From Muribaculaceae bacterium (GTDB lineage: Bacteria > Cyanobacteriota > Vampirovibrionia > Gastranaerophilales > Gastranaerophilaceae): DNA of 34,450 nt. The stretch lies in the NCBI GenBank assembly GCA_023665935.1, contig JAMPCZ010000002.1, positions 8,530 through 42,979 on the forward strand, given 5' to 3'. Below are positions 22,377-30,079 of this stretch, in pieces; the stretch's first letter is position 1, and each line of letters begins with the position of its first letter. A model generated the notes under the pieces. The model was not told the origin of the DNA and searched no databases. It saw nothing but the letters and a program-made list of their open reading frames with translations. The translations under genes were made by a program, and so were the position numbers.

Positions 22377-23024
22377 ATGAAAAAGTTAGTTTCAATATTC
22401 ATGTTCTTAATTATGTTAATATTTTCTTCCGCTGCGGCATTTGCAGCCGGTAATAACCTGCATACAATAACATTAGAAAAAAATAATTTAGGTTATAATA
22501 TCATTCTTGGTTCAGACAAAGTTGCAAAGGTTACTAAAAAAACACTTTCAGAAAATGAACTTATCTTAACTTTATACGGTGTAAGTTCTTCTGAATCGGT
22601 TAATGCAATCTATAAAGGCATAAATAATATTAACAGTTTAATTATTGAAAATACTTCGCCAAATAAATTAAAAGTCTATATAAAGGCTGATGATATCAAG
22701 AATTCAACGATTATGATTGAGCCTATTATCGGAGAAACGACTATTGTTGCAGAATCTCTGCCGCTTGATAAAGTTCTTTGGGTAGTTTTTGTACTAGCTC
22801 TGTTTGCGGTGATTTTCAAGGTTTCTAAAGATATTTCAGAAGATGAAGATAAGATTCTTATCAAAAAAGACATAAAGGACAGAGAAATTGAATTGTACAG
22901 ACGATACAAATCAGGCGGATTTGTCGGTGCAGAACTCTCAGCCGGGTCTGATTTGAGAATGAGAAAAATGATTAAAAAGATTGACAGAAGAATTGACGAA
23001 AGACTCGCTTCTTCTGTAAGATAG
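22377..23024 (+). CDS. Single-pass membrane protein, possible AMIN-like domain
   Basis: A 215-residue protein with a signal peptide (to AFA at about 23) and a periplasmic beta-rich domain of about 100 residues (GYNIILGSDKVAKV, ELILTLYGVSSSESVNAIYK, LKVYIKAD). The strand pattern loosely resembles AMIN domains of envelope proteins. A transmembrane helix (VLWVVFVLALFAVIF, about 139-153) follows, then a highly charged cytoplasmic tail with many Arg and Lys. GGGAGGGAT precedes the ATG; a TTGATG-18 bp-TGTAAT promoter-like pair lies at about 22321-22350. It is alone on its strand and ends at the terminator at 23073. Envelope role is inference. Confidence 0.6.
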   Translation: MKKLVSIFMFLIMLIFSSAAAFAAGNNLHTITLEKNNLGYNIILGSDKVAKVTKKTLSENELILTLYGVSSSESVNAIYKGINNINSLIIENTSPNKLKVYIKADDIKNSTIMIEPIIGETTIVAESLPLDKVLWVVFVLALFAVIFKVSKDISEDEDKILIKKDIKDREIELYRRYKSGGFVGAELSAGSDLRMRKMIKKIDRRIDERLASSVR

Positions 23025-23072
23025 AAATTTTAAACCTCAAAAACTTAAATATATCCCTAAAACATTTTATTC

Positions 23073-23102
23073 TGGCAAGTTTATACTTGCCATTTATTTT
23101 TT
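23073..23102 (+). terminator. Terminator after the membrane protein gene
   Basis: A perfect 8-bp stem (TGGCAAGT / ACTTGCCA) with a TTAT loop, then TTTATTTTTTT. Confidence 0.85.
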
Positions 23103-23137
23103 TATATACAAGTTTACTCTAGTTCTTATAAAAACAC

Positions 23138-23170
23138 CGTCATTCTTAGGCTTTAGCCGAAGAATCCTAG
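23138..23170. repeat. Dispersed palindromic repeat, possible wecB terminator
   Basis: GTCATTCTTAGGCTTTAGCC then GAAGAATCC: arms ATTCTT (23142-23147) and AAGAAT (23160-23165) pair, with GGCT/AGCC inside. It directly follows the wecB stop on minus, with a T-run beyond, so this copy may terminate wecB. Confidence 0.55.
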
Positions 23171-23174
23171 AACT

Positions 23175-24296
23175 CTATGAAAAATATTTATCAATGATAT
23201 TTTTTATAATAACGGAGGAATCGCCTTTTCCGTAAGGATTAAGAGCTTTCAGACGGGTTTGTTCACGCGTTTTTGAAAGGATTTCGGAAGCATAAGACGT
23301 AATCTTATCATAGTCAGCTCCGACAAGAACAGAAACCCCTGCGTCAATGCCTTCTTGACGTTCTGTTTCATATCTCATTACAAGTGTCGGGCAGCCAAAC
23401 GAAGGTGCTTCTTCCTGGATTCCGCCCGAATCTGTTAATATCAGTTTAGCATTTTTCATCAGGTATACCAAATACGGATAATCAAGCGGACTCAAGAGGT
23501 ATACATTCTTAAATTCGCCAAGGCGTGAATATATTTTACATTTTACATTCGGATTCGGATGGACAGGAATTACAAACTTATGGTCTGAGTATGTTTTAAC
23601 CAAATATGTAATTGCATCCAAAATTTTATCAATTCTTTCCCCGTGATTTTCTCTTCTGTGTGCAGTAATCAGGACAGTTTTATCATCAATCGGAATATCT
23701 TTTTGAGCAAAAAATTCTTTGGCTTGCTCCATTGTTTTTTCTGATAAGCAGAAAAGAGCGTCGATTACGGTATTTCCGGTGACATGAATCTTATTTTCGC
23801 TTATATCTTCTTTTAGTAATGCGTTTTTATTTTTTTCAGTCGGAGCAAAATGCAATTCTGCAACGCGTGAAGTCATTTGACGCATAACTTCTTCCGGGAA
23901 CGGTTCATAAATATCATAAGAACGCAGTCCCGCTTCTACGTGAAATACAGGAATTTTATTATAAAAACTTGCCAAGGCTCCGCATAATACGGTCATTGTG
24001 TCCCCTTGAACAATTGTTGCATCAATTTTATTATCGGTGAAAACTTTTCCGAGCGATGTCAGAATTCTTGATTGGACTTCCACCAAAGTTTGATTCTCGC
24101 GCATACTGTCAAGGTTTATATCCGCCTGCAAGCCGAAATATGCCAAGGTTTGATTGGATAATTCTTTTTGCTGCTCTGTATTGCAGACAATAACTCTGTA
24201 CTGCTCAGGGTATTTTTTTAATTCCAATATTATCGGGGCTAATTTTATAACCTCCGGTCTTGTTCCAAAAACAAATAGTATATTCTTCTTATTCAT
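23175..24296 (-). CDS. wecB: UDP-N-acetylglucosamine 2-epimerase (non-hydrolysing)
   Basis: Epimerises UDP-GlcNAc to UDP-ManNAc for surface polysaccharide synthesis. The 373-residue protein starts NILFVFGTRPEVIKLAPI and has IVQGDTMTVLCGA, VFHVEAGLRS, the MRQMTSRVAELHFAPTE segment, TAHRRENHGERI and DSGGIQEEAPSFGCPTLVMR with ETERQEG, all family-typical. I chose the ATG at 24296; a TTG-initiated 12-residue extension to 24332 is possible but would run through a TATAAT-like sequence. The mRNA leader is probably very short and no good Shine-Dalgarno is seen. It fits with CsaB as part of cell-surface carbohydrate metabolism. Confidence 0.95.
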   Translation of the reverse strand: MNKKNILFVFGTRPEVIKLAPIILELKKYPEQYRVIVCNTEQQKELSNQTLAYFGLQADINLDSMRENQTLVEVQSRILTSLGKVFTDNKIDATIVQGDTMTVLCGALASFYNKIPVFHVEAGLRSYDIYEPFPEEVMRQMTSRVAELHFAPTEKNKNALLKEDISENKIHVTGNTVIDALFCLSEKTMEQAKEFFAQKDIPIDDKTVLITAHRRENHGERIDKILDAITYLVKTYSDHKFVIPVHPNPNVKCKIYSRLGEFKNVYLLSPLDYPYLVYLMKNAKLILTDSGGIQEEAPSFGCPTLVMRYETERQEGIDAGVSVLVGADYDKITSYASEILSKTREQTRLKALNPYGKGDSSVIIKNIIDKYFS

Positions 24297-24419
24297 AACT
24301 TGAAGTTTATTATAAAAATTATAAATTTGCAATTAACAATAATTATCCGGGTGGCTAATCCTCAGTCGAGTTTAATTATTTTTCAGCTTTTCATATTATG
24401 GTTTGAAAAGGAGATAGCT

Positions 24420-24656
24420 ATGTTTGATTTGTTTATACTTGAATCTTGTCCGTATTGTCAAAGAGTTATGGCTTATTTGAAAGAAAATAATATATCATTT
24501 CATAAATTTGATATTTCAAATAGAGATAACGTTCAAAAATTGCTTAAACTAGGCGGAATGGAGCAGGTTCCATTTTTATACGATGAGGAAAACGACGTCA
24601 GAATGTATGAGTCTGATGATATTATTGCTTATTTGAATAGTTTTAAAAAGGTGTAA
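24420..24656 (+). CDS. Glutaredoxin
   Basis: A 78-residue thiol-disulfide oxidoreductase. The active site is C10-P-Y-C13; the cis-proline motif is QVPFLYD, and the C-terminal DDIIAYL helix is typical. I start at the ATG at 24420, preceded by GGAGATAG, not at the longer frame upstream, whose extra 40 residues are hydrophobic, lack a ribosome-binding site and would not fit the fold. It ends 2 nt before the Hcp-like gene, so the two are co-translated. It could use glutathione or another small thiol, or thioredoxin reductase (15806), as reductant; this is unknown. Confidence 0.9.
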   Translation: MFDLFILESCPYCQRVMAYLKENNISFHKFDISNRDNVQKLLKLGGMEQVPFLYDEENDVRMYESDDIIAYLNSFKKV

Positions 24657-24658
24657 AT

Positions 24659-26278
24659 ATGAGTTTTAATTATAATCCAAAAAGTTCTTATGTTGATGTA
24701 AATGAGTGTACTTCACGCGGTGCATGCTCGATTTCGCCCTCAATTTCTGCTTTATCAGAACTGGGGATGAAGTTTTTAGAGTTTGTTTCCTATTATGTTT
24801 TAAAGCTTGAAAAACTGGGTGCGCAAAATGACAAAATGAAGCTTGAAATTATTAATACTCTTGCAAGTTTTGTGTCAATCAATGAATTCAGTGAAGAACA
24901 GTTGTTTTCACTTGTAGAACAAGCGTATTTCATGTTTAAAGAAACACAAAATACCTATAAGGATTATTGCAAACGAAACGGGATAGTTTATAAAGAACTT
25001 TCCGATAAAATTCCGTTTTCTGATAAAACGCCCCTTGCAAAAGCAATTTCAATCGGTGAAAAACTTGTTCTGAAAAGTTCCTCATCCAAAAATCAAGAAC
25101 TTAAAAACTTGATTTCTATTTTAGATATTGTGATTAAAAGTGTAAGTATAAATATAATAAAACTTACAGATTTTAACGAATTTGACACCGAAGCTGCCGA
25201 TAAAGTTTTATCAGCCTTGAATTTATTTAATCGTCGTCAAATCAGCACCGAAAAAATTTCCGGCGAAATAACTTCTCTTGCGGATTTGGATAAATCGCTG
25301 CAACTAAAGATAAGCGATAATTTATTGTCCTCGTTCGGCGGAATTTCTGAGGTAAAAGTTTCGCATTCGACAAGGGGCGGCAAGGCAATACTTGTATCGG
25401 GTAATAATTTCTTTGATTTGTTAAAAATATTGAGAGAAACTAAAAATCAGGAAATAGATATTTATACGCATTCAAATCTTTTGATTACGCACGCGCTCAA
25501 GGTTTTTCAGGAGTTTGACAACTTAAGAGGGCATTACGGTGATTTGACAGAGAGCTGCATTTTGGATTTTGCAACTTTTCCGGGTGCAATATTACTAACA
25601 AAAAACTCAAAAAATAATACTGAATATCTCTATCGCGGCAGATTGTATTCCAACGATTTTATTGTTCCAAAAGGCGTTATAAAGATTGAAGATAATAATT
25701 ATAATGACTTGATTGAGGCTGCAAAATCAGCAAAAGGTTTTTCTAAAGGTAAAACTAAACCTGATACAATTGTGGGATATGATGAAGCTGACTTGTTTGA
25801 GAAAATCGAAAACATTTTTGAACGGCTTAATGATAATGAACTTTCACGATTGTTTATTTTAGGAACCGAAGCGCACAGGTTTATACAAAAAGAATATTTT
25901 GACGAATTTTTTGAGGCATTAGCTGATGATGAATTTGTGATAAGTTTTTCTTATTCTTCGGACAAGGACCATGTTTTAACTATACCTATAGGGAACTATA
26001 TTCCACTAGGTACCGGGATATTAAATTCAATATTTAAAAACTTTTCACTACAGGATGACAGACTGCATTTTATGTTTTCGACGTGTGATGTAATGACAGT
26101 TTCAAGTATTATCAATTTGGCATCAAGCGGCGCAAGAAATATCTATATGGCTAAATGCTCGCCAACACTTGTAAATCCTTCTGTTTTTGAAACTTTCAGA
26201 CAACAATACAGTATAAAAGTTTTAGATAAAGCGGTTTCGGACTTGTCTAAAATCCGCAATGAAAAAAGCACCCAATAA
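24659..26278 (+). CDS. Hybrid-cluster-protein (Hcp)-like protein lacking cluster ligands
   Basis: A 539-residue protein whose second half follows Hcp (hydroxylamine reductase/NO-reductase) block by block: GGKAILVSGNNFFDLL, IDIYTHSNLLITHA, FATFPGAILLTKNS, LFILGTEAHRFIQKEYFDEF, SSGARNIYMAK and SPTLVNPSVFETF. In my by-eye alignment the four cysteines that ligate the hybrid Fe-S-O cluster are replaced: TNC by KNS317, GGC by GTE404, ACGK by a Ser (about 433) and GQC by a Gly (about 451). H271 remains. The N-terminal cubane motif is reduced to C17 and C23 (NECTSRGACS). The canonical reductase is thus unlikely; it may be a repurposed scaffold or hold a different cofactor. It sits 2 nt after a glutaredoxin gene. 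It could belong to an already catalogued but uncharacterised Hcp-like group. Confidence 0.8.
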   Translation: MSFNYNPKSSYVDVNECTSRGACSISPSISALSELGMKFLEFVSYYVLKLEKLGAQNDKMKLEIINTLASFVSINEFSEEQLFSLVEQAYFMFKETQNTYKDYCKRNGIVYKELSDKIPFSDKTPLAKAISIGEKLVLKSSSSKNQELKNLISILDIVIKSVSINIIKLTDFNEFDTEAADKVLSALNLFNRRQISTEKISGEITSLADLDKSLQLKISDNLLSSFGGISEVKVSHSTRGGKAILVSGNNFFDLLKILRETKNQEIDIYTHSNLLITHALKVFQEFDNLRGHYGDLTESCILDFATFPGAILLTKNSKNNTEYLYRGRLYSNDFIVPKGVIKIEDNNYNDLIEAAKSAKGFSKGKTKPDTIVGYDEADLFEKIENIFERLNDNELSRLFILGTEAHRFIQKEYFDEFFEALADDEFVISFSYSSDKDHVLTIPIGNYIPLGTGILNSIFKNFSLQDDRLHFMFSTCDVMTVSSIINLASSGARNIYMAKCSPTLVNPSVFETFRQQYSIKVLDKAVSDLSKIRNEKSTQ

Positions 26279-26293
26279 ATATTGAGTGCTTTT
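26264..26293. terminator. Bidirectional terminator between Hcp-like gene and rpsG
   Basis: Stem AAAAGCAC(C)CAAT / ATTG(A)GTGCTTTT with one mismatch and an AAAT loop. It overlaps the last codons and stop of the Hcp-like gene. On minus the stem is followed by TTTTTT, fitting termination of the rpsL-rpsG transcript. Confidence 0.85.
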
Positions 26294-26361
26294 CAATATG
26301 TTTACTTACACCAGCTTATAATAAAGATTGAATATTATAAGCAATCGGTTGGATACCCGGA

Positions 26362-26832
26362 TTAGTATCTGTAATGAGCAAAAGCTTTGTTAGCTTCAGC
26401 CATTCTGTGGGTATCTTCACGTTTTTTGCAAGCTGCACCTTGTCCGTTAGATGCGTCAATCAATTCATTTGTTAATTTGTCAATGAATGATTTTCCGCCT
26501 CTTTTCTTAGCTGATTCAATCAACCAAGAAGAAGAAAGAGCAAAACCTCTGTCTGCTTTAACTTCGATAGGAACTTGGTAAGTAGAACCACCGATACGAC
26601 GAGCTTTAACTTCCAATAAAGGAGTAGCATTTGTCATAGCTTTTTGGAACAATTCGATTGGATCTTCATTTGTTCTTTCTTTGATTCTTTCCATTGTTCC
26701 GTAGAAAATCTTTTCAGCTAAAGACTTTTTACCACGTCGCATAATTCTGTTGATGAATTTTGAAACATCAACGCTGTTATATACAGGATCTGCTAAAGGT
26801 ATTCTTCTTGCAGGTTTAGAACGTCTTGACAT
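26362..26832 (-). CDS. rpsG: 30S ribosomal protein S7
   Basis: A 156-residue S7, the primary binder of the 16S rRNA 3' domain. Characteristic segments are [81 protein letters not shown] and the C-terminal KKREDTHRMAEANKAFAHYR. Length is standard. Its ATG overlaps the rpsL stop by one base. fusA and tuf, which commonly follow in the str operon, are absent: a convergent gene and a terminator come next. Confidence 0.98.
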   Translation of the reverse strand: MSRRSKPARRIPLADPVYNSVDVSKFINRIMRRGKKSLAEKIFYGTMERIKERTNEDPIELFQKAMTNATPLLEVKARRIGGSTYQVPIEVKADRGFALSSSWLIESAKKRGGKSFIDKLTNELIDASNGQGAACKKREDTHRMAEANKAFAHYRY

Positions 26833-27218
26833 TACTTCTTACCTCCCTTTGCATTCTTTTTAGCACCATATTTAGATCTGCTTTGAGTTCTGTTAGCAAC
26901 ACCTGCAGTATCTAATGTACCGCGGACAATGTGATAACGAACACCAGGTAAATCCTTAACACGACCGCCTCTTATAAGAACAACACTGTGTTCTTGCAAG
27001 TTGTGTCCAATACCCGGAATATATGAAGTAACTTCAAATCCGTTAGTTAATCTAACCCTGGCAACTTTTCTAAGTGCTGAGTTTGGTTTTTTAGGGGTTG
27101 TAGTATAAACCCTTGTACATACTCCGCGTCTTTGTGGACAATTCATCAAAGCCGGAGATTTAGTTTTGTCTTGAAGCTTTTTACGTTCAGAACGAACAAG
27201 CTGGTTAATAGTTGGCAT
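26832..27218 (-). CDS. rpsL: 30S ribosomal protein S12
   Basis: A decoding-site ribosomal protein of 128 residues from the MPTINQLVR start, which AAAAGGAG precedes; an in-frame ATG 8 codons upstream is rejected because it would place the ribosome-binding site inside the gene. [18 protein letters not shown] and [17 protein letters not shown] carry the usual lysines at the two streptomycin-contact loops, the sensitive-type sequence. The C-terminus is [16 protein letters not shown] good promoter at 27349-27377 gives a leader of about 120 nt. Confidence 0.98.
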   Translation of the reverse strand: MPTINQLVRSERKKLQDKTKSPALMNCPQRRGVCTRVYTTTPKKPNSALRKVARVRLTNGFEVTSYIPGIGHNLQEHSVVLIRGGRVKDLPGVRYHIVRGTLDTAGVANRTQSRSKYGAKKNAKGGKK

Positions 27219-27348
27219 AATTTCTCCTTTTAATTTTACCAAATTGCACTGACTAAGCCTGATTGGGAGCTTGTGCTTCGCGTCCCGGCTTTTACATATT
27301 CATACGAGCCGTCAAATCCAGCACGAAAATTTCGACTAGTACACTTAT

Positions 27349-27377
27349 ATCTAACATCAAGCAGGGCTAAATGTCAA
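27349..27377 (-). promoter_or_regulatory. rpsL-rpsG promoter
   Basis: On minus, TTGACA (27372-27377), 17-bp spacer, TTAGAT (27349-27354). The expected start near 27342 leaves about 120 nt of leader, long enough for ribosomal-protein autoregulation, but no known leader fold was recognised. Confidence 0.65.
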
Positions 27378-27382
27378 GTATA

Positions 27383-27460
27383 TGTAAGTGAATAGGTAAA
27401 TAAGTTAATAAGTTAATAAGAGAGTAAGTTAATAGGTGAATGGGTTAATAAGTTGATAAG
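27383..27460. repeat. Degenerate short tandem repeat (GTTAATAA type)
   Basis: About ten imperfect 7-9 bp units of the form AAGTTAAT / AGGTGAAT in tandem, directly upstream of the rpsL promoter. Together with 27461-27605 this makes up the rest of the gap; no gene is seen in it. Confidence 0.65.
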
Positions 27461-27511
27461 AATTATCTCTACATTTGCAATGTTTATCACCTTGTGAGCT
27501 TGTAAAATATT

Positions 27512-27606
27512 CGTCATTGCGAGCGTATGTGAAGCAATCCGGGTCAAATTCAGACAAATATCACAAGCAAAAGATTCTTTGCTTTGCTCAGAAATCCTGA
27601 GAATCT
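27512..27606. repeat. Dispersed palindromic repeat pair
   Basis: GTCATTGCGAGCGTATGTGA then AGCAATCC, followed by AGATTCTTTGCTTTGCTCAG and CTGAGAATCT; the latter arms AGATTCT...GAATCT are inverted. It abuts the stop codon of the Tic20-like gene. Confidence 0.6.
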
Positions 27607-28016
27607 TACCTTACGGCATAATCAATAATTTTTGATACCCCCGGGATTCTCGGTTTTTTACCCATCAGACTGAATGTGCAGCCATACAAAATTATTGCAA
27701 TTAAAAATGTTTGTAATAGAGAGTATTCACCAAAAAATGGTCTGTTAAGCAAAAAGCCGATTTGGGCGGTAAGTGTATTGATAAGCGGGATATATGATAA
27801 AATCCCTGCAATTAACTCGAGGCACTTTGAAATTACATAAAGTGACAGCGATATAAATATTGATTGAAAGACGTTAAATTGCAAGAATTTGGACGGAGTT
27901 TTTCTCAAAAAATACATGATGACCAGTATAATCATGCCTGCCCACCCCGCACTGATATAAGATGCTGTGCTGAAAATTTTATCAGTCAATTTAACCTGTT
28001 CAAGGTTAGCTCTCAT
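27606..28016 (-). CDS. Tic20-like small multi-pass membrane protein
   Basis: A 136-residue protein with four predicted membrane helices (about 20-40, 50-70, 75-90, 100-118). The loop after helix 1 (LRKTPSKFLQFNVFQSIFIS) resembles the cyanobacterial Tic20/Ycf60 signature in which a charged F-[IL]-R/Q-F-N-x-x-Q-A/S motif enters helix 2. Tic20 is part of the chloroplast import translocon; the bacterial role is unknown. The start overlaps the stop of the TPR gene by one base, so they are coupled. The assignment rests on this one motif plus topology, so confidence is moderate; a DUF4870-type protein is the alternative. Confidence 0.55.
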   Translation of the reverse strand: MRANLEQVKLTDKIFSTASYISAGWAGMIILVIMYFLRKTPSKFLQFNVFQSIFISLSLYVISKCLELIAGILSYIPLINTLTAQIGFLLNRPFFGEYSLLQTFLIAIILYGCTFSLMGKKPRIPGVSKIIDYAVR

Positions 28017-29071
28017 TATTTTTCTCCACGGACAGATTTAACGTAATCTTCCATAACCTGACTGTAAATTAATCTGTATTCGTCATTATCAGGCGCAAGG
28101 CTGATAGATGCACGGTACGCTTGAATAGCCTGTTCCAAATCTTTATTCAAATAGTGGACATTACCTAAAAGCATGTAAGTTTCAGGGTTGTTCTGTTCTA
28201 CTTGAAGGGCTTTTCTATACAGTTTAACCGCATCATCAAGTCTGTTCAGGCTTGAATACAGATTAGCCAAAAGTACATACGCATTCGGAGCCTTTGGCTC
28301 AAATTCAATAGCTGTGTTAAACATTTGTTCAGCTTTGTCAAACTCTTTGAATTCGGTCATCGAAATTGCATAGCAAATGTATATTTTATATTTGTCATCC
28401 GTCATGGACAAAGCCTTATCGTAGTATGTATACGCTTGTGCTTTGTCTTTTGTAAGTGTAAGCGCATTAGCTATACATACCGCTACAAGTTCATTGTCCG
28501 GGTGAAGTACAAAAACCTTTTTGAAAAGCTTTAGAGCTGTTTCATAATCAAACAGCTTAAAACATACGTTACCTAAGTCGATCAACGCGTTGCAGTTTTC
28601 AGGGTCAAGCGATAGTGATTTTTCGTAATACGCTTTAGCTTCGACATAATCCTCAATATCCTGATATAACAATGCGATAGCGTTATATATTTCAGGGTTT
28701 GTTGAATTCAAGTCGATTGCTCTGTTGTAGTAGAACAAAGCTTTTGAAAAGTTTTTCCATTCAGCAAAAACATTACCGATATTGTAATATATCAGATAGT
28801 TTTTCGGGTTAACTTCCAACGCTTTATTGTAGTAAGAGAGCGATTTTCTAAAATCACGTTCATAAAACCACATCGTACCCATGCCAACGAGAGCCTGAAC
28901 ATCGTCAGGTTTGATTGCAAGCAGGCTGTCCAACACAGACATAACTTTGTCGTAATCCTTCTGGACAAGATAAAGCTCTGACAACTGGTGATAATTCTCA
29001 ATATTGTTCGGCTCTTTAGCCATCTTAACGACCAGGGCGTTAATTTTCTCATTTAAACTTAGATTTTCCAT
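28016..29071 (-). CDS. TPR-repeat protein
   Basis: A 351-residue protein made almost wholly of about nine tandem tetratricopeptide repeats (for example ALFYYNRAIDLNSTNPEIYN, AKAYYEKSLSLDPENCNALI, AVKLYRKALQVEQNNPETYM), each near 34 residues with the W/L-G-Y-A-F-A-P pattern. No signal peptide or membrane helix, so it is a cytoplasmic scaffold for protein complexes. It is coupled by a 1-nt overlap to the Tic20-like membrane gene, which suggests the scaffold works at the membrane with it (inference). The promoter at 29079-29107 would start transcription about at the ATG. Confidence 0.9.
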   Translation of the reverse strand: MENLSLNEKINALVVKMAKEPNNIENYHQLSELYLVQKDYDKVMSVLDSLLAIKPDDVQALVGMGTMWFYERDFRKSLSYYNKALEVNPKNYLIYYNIGNVFAEWKNFSKALFYYNRAIDLNSTNPEIYNAIALLYQDIEDYVEAKAYYEKSLSLDPENCNALIDLGNVCFKLFDYETALKLFKKVFVLHPDNELVAVCIANALTLTKDKAQAYTYYDKALSMTDDKYKIYICYAISMTEFKEFDKAEQMFNTAIEFEPKAPNAYVLLANLYSSLNRLDDAVKLYRKALQVEQNNPETYMLLGNVHYLNKDLEQAIQAYRASISLAPDNDEYRLIYSQVMEDYVKSVRGEK

Positions 29072-29078
29072 GCCCTAA

Positions 29079-29107
29079 TTGTATCTGATTATTGAGATTT
29101 TGTAAAT
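29079..29107 (-). promoter_or_regulatory. Promoter of the TPR gene, possibly leaderless
   Basis: On minus, TTTACA (29102-29107), exactly 17 bp, TACAAT (29079-29084). The -10 box ends only 7 bases before the ATG at 29071, so the +1 should fall at or beside the A of ATG. Confidence 0.65.
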
Positions 29108-29288
29108 CGGTTAACAGAAATTAACATAATTTAACGGATAAATAGCTTATGCTCTCAACAATAGCAAGACAATATACCTGCCCTAATTGTTTAAATTTGG
29201 CTTTACTTCTATTTTCTACTTTAAATTACTATTTAATTCTATCTTCTAATTTCTATCTATCAGTTCAGTTTAAAATTGCAGTCAACTA

Positions 29289-29834
29289 TTAGTTACCACC
29301 GCTTGAATATTGCGGTATTAACTCTTTAGCCCCGCCTTTTTCCATATCTTGACAGAACTTCAAGTCGCCTTCAGCGAGTTGAGCTTGAGAATCAAGTTGA
29401 TCAAGTTCGGCTTTCAACAAGAATTCCTCATCTTTCAATGGTTCAAGCTGAGTGTCACGCAAGTTTTCATAATAGTCTGTTATCTGTTGTTCCACTGTTG
29501 TGTAGTACGCATCTACTTGACTTGTACACATTGCAAGTTTGTTGTTGTATTGAGCTAGTTTTGTTTGATCAACACTTGTCGGATCTCCAGATGACAATCC
29601 TGTAAGCCCAAGTTCGTCTGCAAGTTGAGTTTGCAAGTTAGCCTTAACTTGATTCATTTGAGCTTTCAAGTTGTTCTTGTCAGTCTGTTCGGCTCTGCTA
29701 ATCTGCTTATCCACGATTCCGACTTGTTTGGTTGCCCTTTGAAGTCTTACCTGGATACGCATTTTTTGGGATTCGATTTCCCGTTTCCGTCTGCTGGCAG
29801 ACAGTTTTCCAAATGCACCTAATAAGAAACTCAT
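29289..29834 (-). CDS. Coiled-coil protein, unknown
   Basis: A 181-residue protein that is helical over most of its length: residues about 10-65 (ASRRKREIESQKMRIQVRLQ) and 100-165 (VDAYYTTVEQQITDYYENLR, DEEFLLKAELDQLDSQAQLA) form two long coiled-coil candidates around a Gly/Ser/Asp-rich turn. The tail is GGAKELIPQYSSGGN. No signal peptide. The N-terminal LLGAFGKLSASRRKREIESQ weakly recalls the N-terminus of the 714-residue protein, and the C-terminal charged coil recalls its C-terminus, so the two may share a filament or secretion system (inference). AAGGAT precedes the ATG. 29072-29288, downstream of it, is low-complexity AT-rich DNA with no gene seen. Confidence 0.6.
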   Translation of the reverse strand: MSFLLGAFGKLSASRRKREIESQKMRIQVRLQRATKQVGIVDKQISRAEQTDKNNLKAQMNQVKANLQTQLADELGLTGLSSGDPTSVDQTKLAQYNNKLAMCTSQVDAYYTTVEQQITDYYENLRDTQLEPLKDEEFLLKAELDQLDSQAQLAEGDLKFCQDMEKGGAKELIPQYSSGGN

Positions 29835-29872
29835 TTTTCTAATCCTTGTGTTAGTATTGTAGTGTCCGTAAT

Positions 29873-29937
29873 TATATAAACGATTCCTTTTGCTTATAAT
29901 TGCTTTTTCTCAGCTCATATATTAAGAATTGTTACAA
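29873..29937 (-). promoter_or_regulatory. Shared-architecture promoter, 181-residue gene
   Basis: On minus, TTGTAAC (29931-29937) lies 52 bp upstream of TATATA (29873-29878), the spacing seen at 21680-21744, and the AATCGTTTATATA 13-mer matches 22218-22230. Confidence 0.5.
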
Positions 29938-30011
29938 CTCTATGAAATATTTGAGTATATACTTTTTATATCGCAAAGTATCTATCCCAGTATTTACGCT
30001 AATATAGCAGG

Positions 30012-30040
30012 TTGATAATTTTTCATGTTTTTTGTAAAAT
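30012..30040 (+). promoter_or_regulatory. Promoter of the AI-2E family transporter gene
   Basis: TTGATA (30012-30017), 17-bp spacer ending TTTG, TAAAAT (30035-30040). Confidence 0.5.
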
Positions 30041-30079
30041 TATTCTATACTTTATTAATTCATCGGGGAGATTTTTAAC

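Noticed and set aside
24300-24419. N-terminal 40-residue extension of the glutaredoxin
   Set aside because: No ribosome-binding site, hydrophobic filler, overlaps the wecB promoter region; the ATG at 24420 has GGAGATAG and fits the fold.
27383-27460. Possible CRISPR array
   Set aside because: Units are 7-9 bp, imperfect and without spacers; no cas genes in the window.
29149-29288. A short plus frame of about 46 codons starting MLSTIARQYTCPNC
   Set aside because: No ribosome-binding site and low-complexity Leu/Tyr/Asn composition in AT-rich intergenic DNA.
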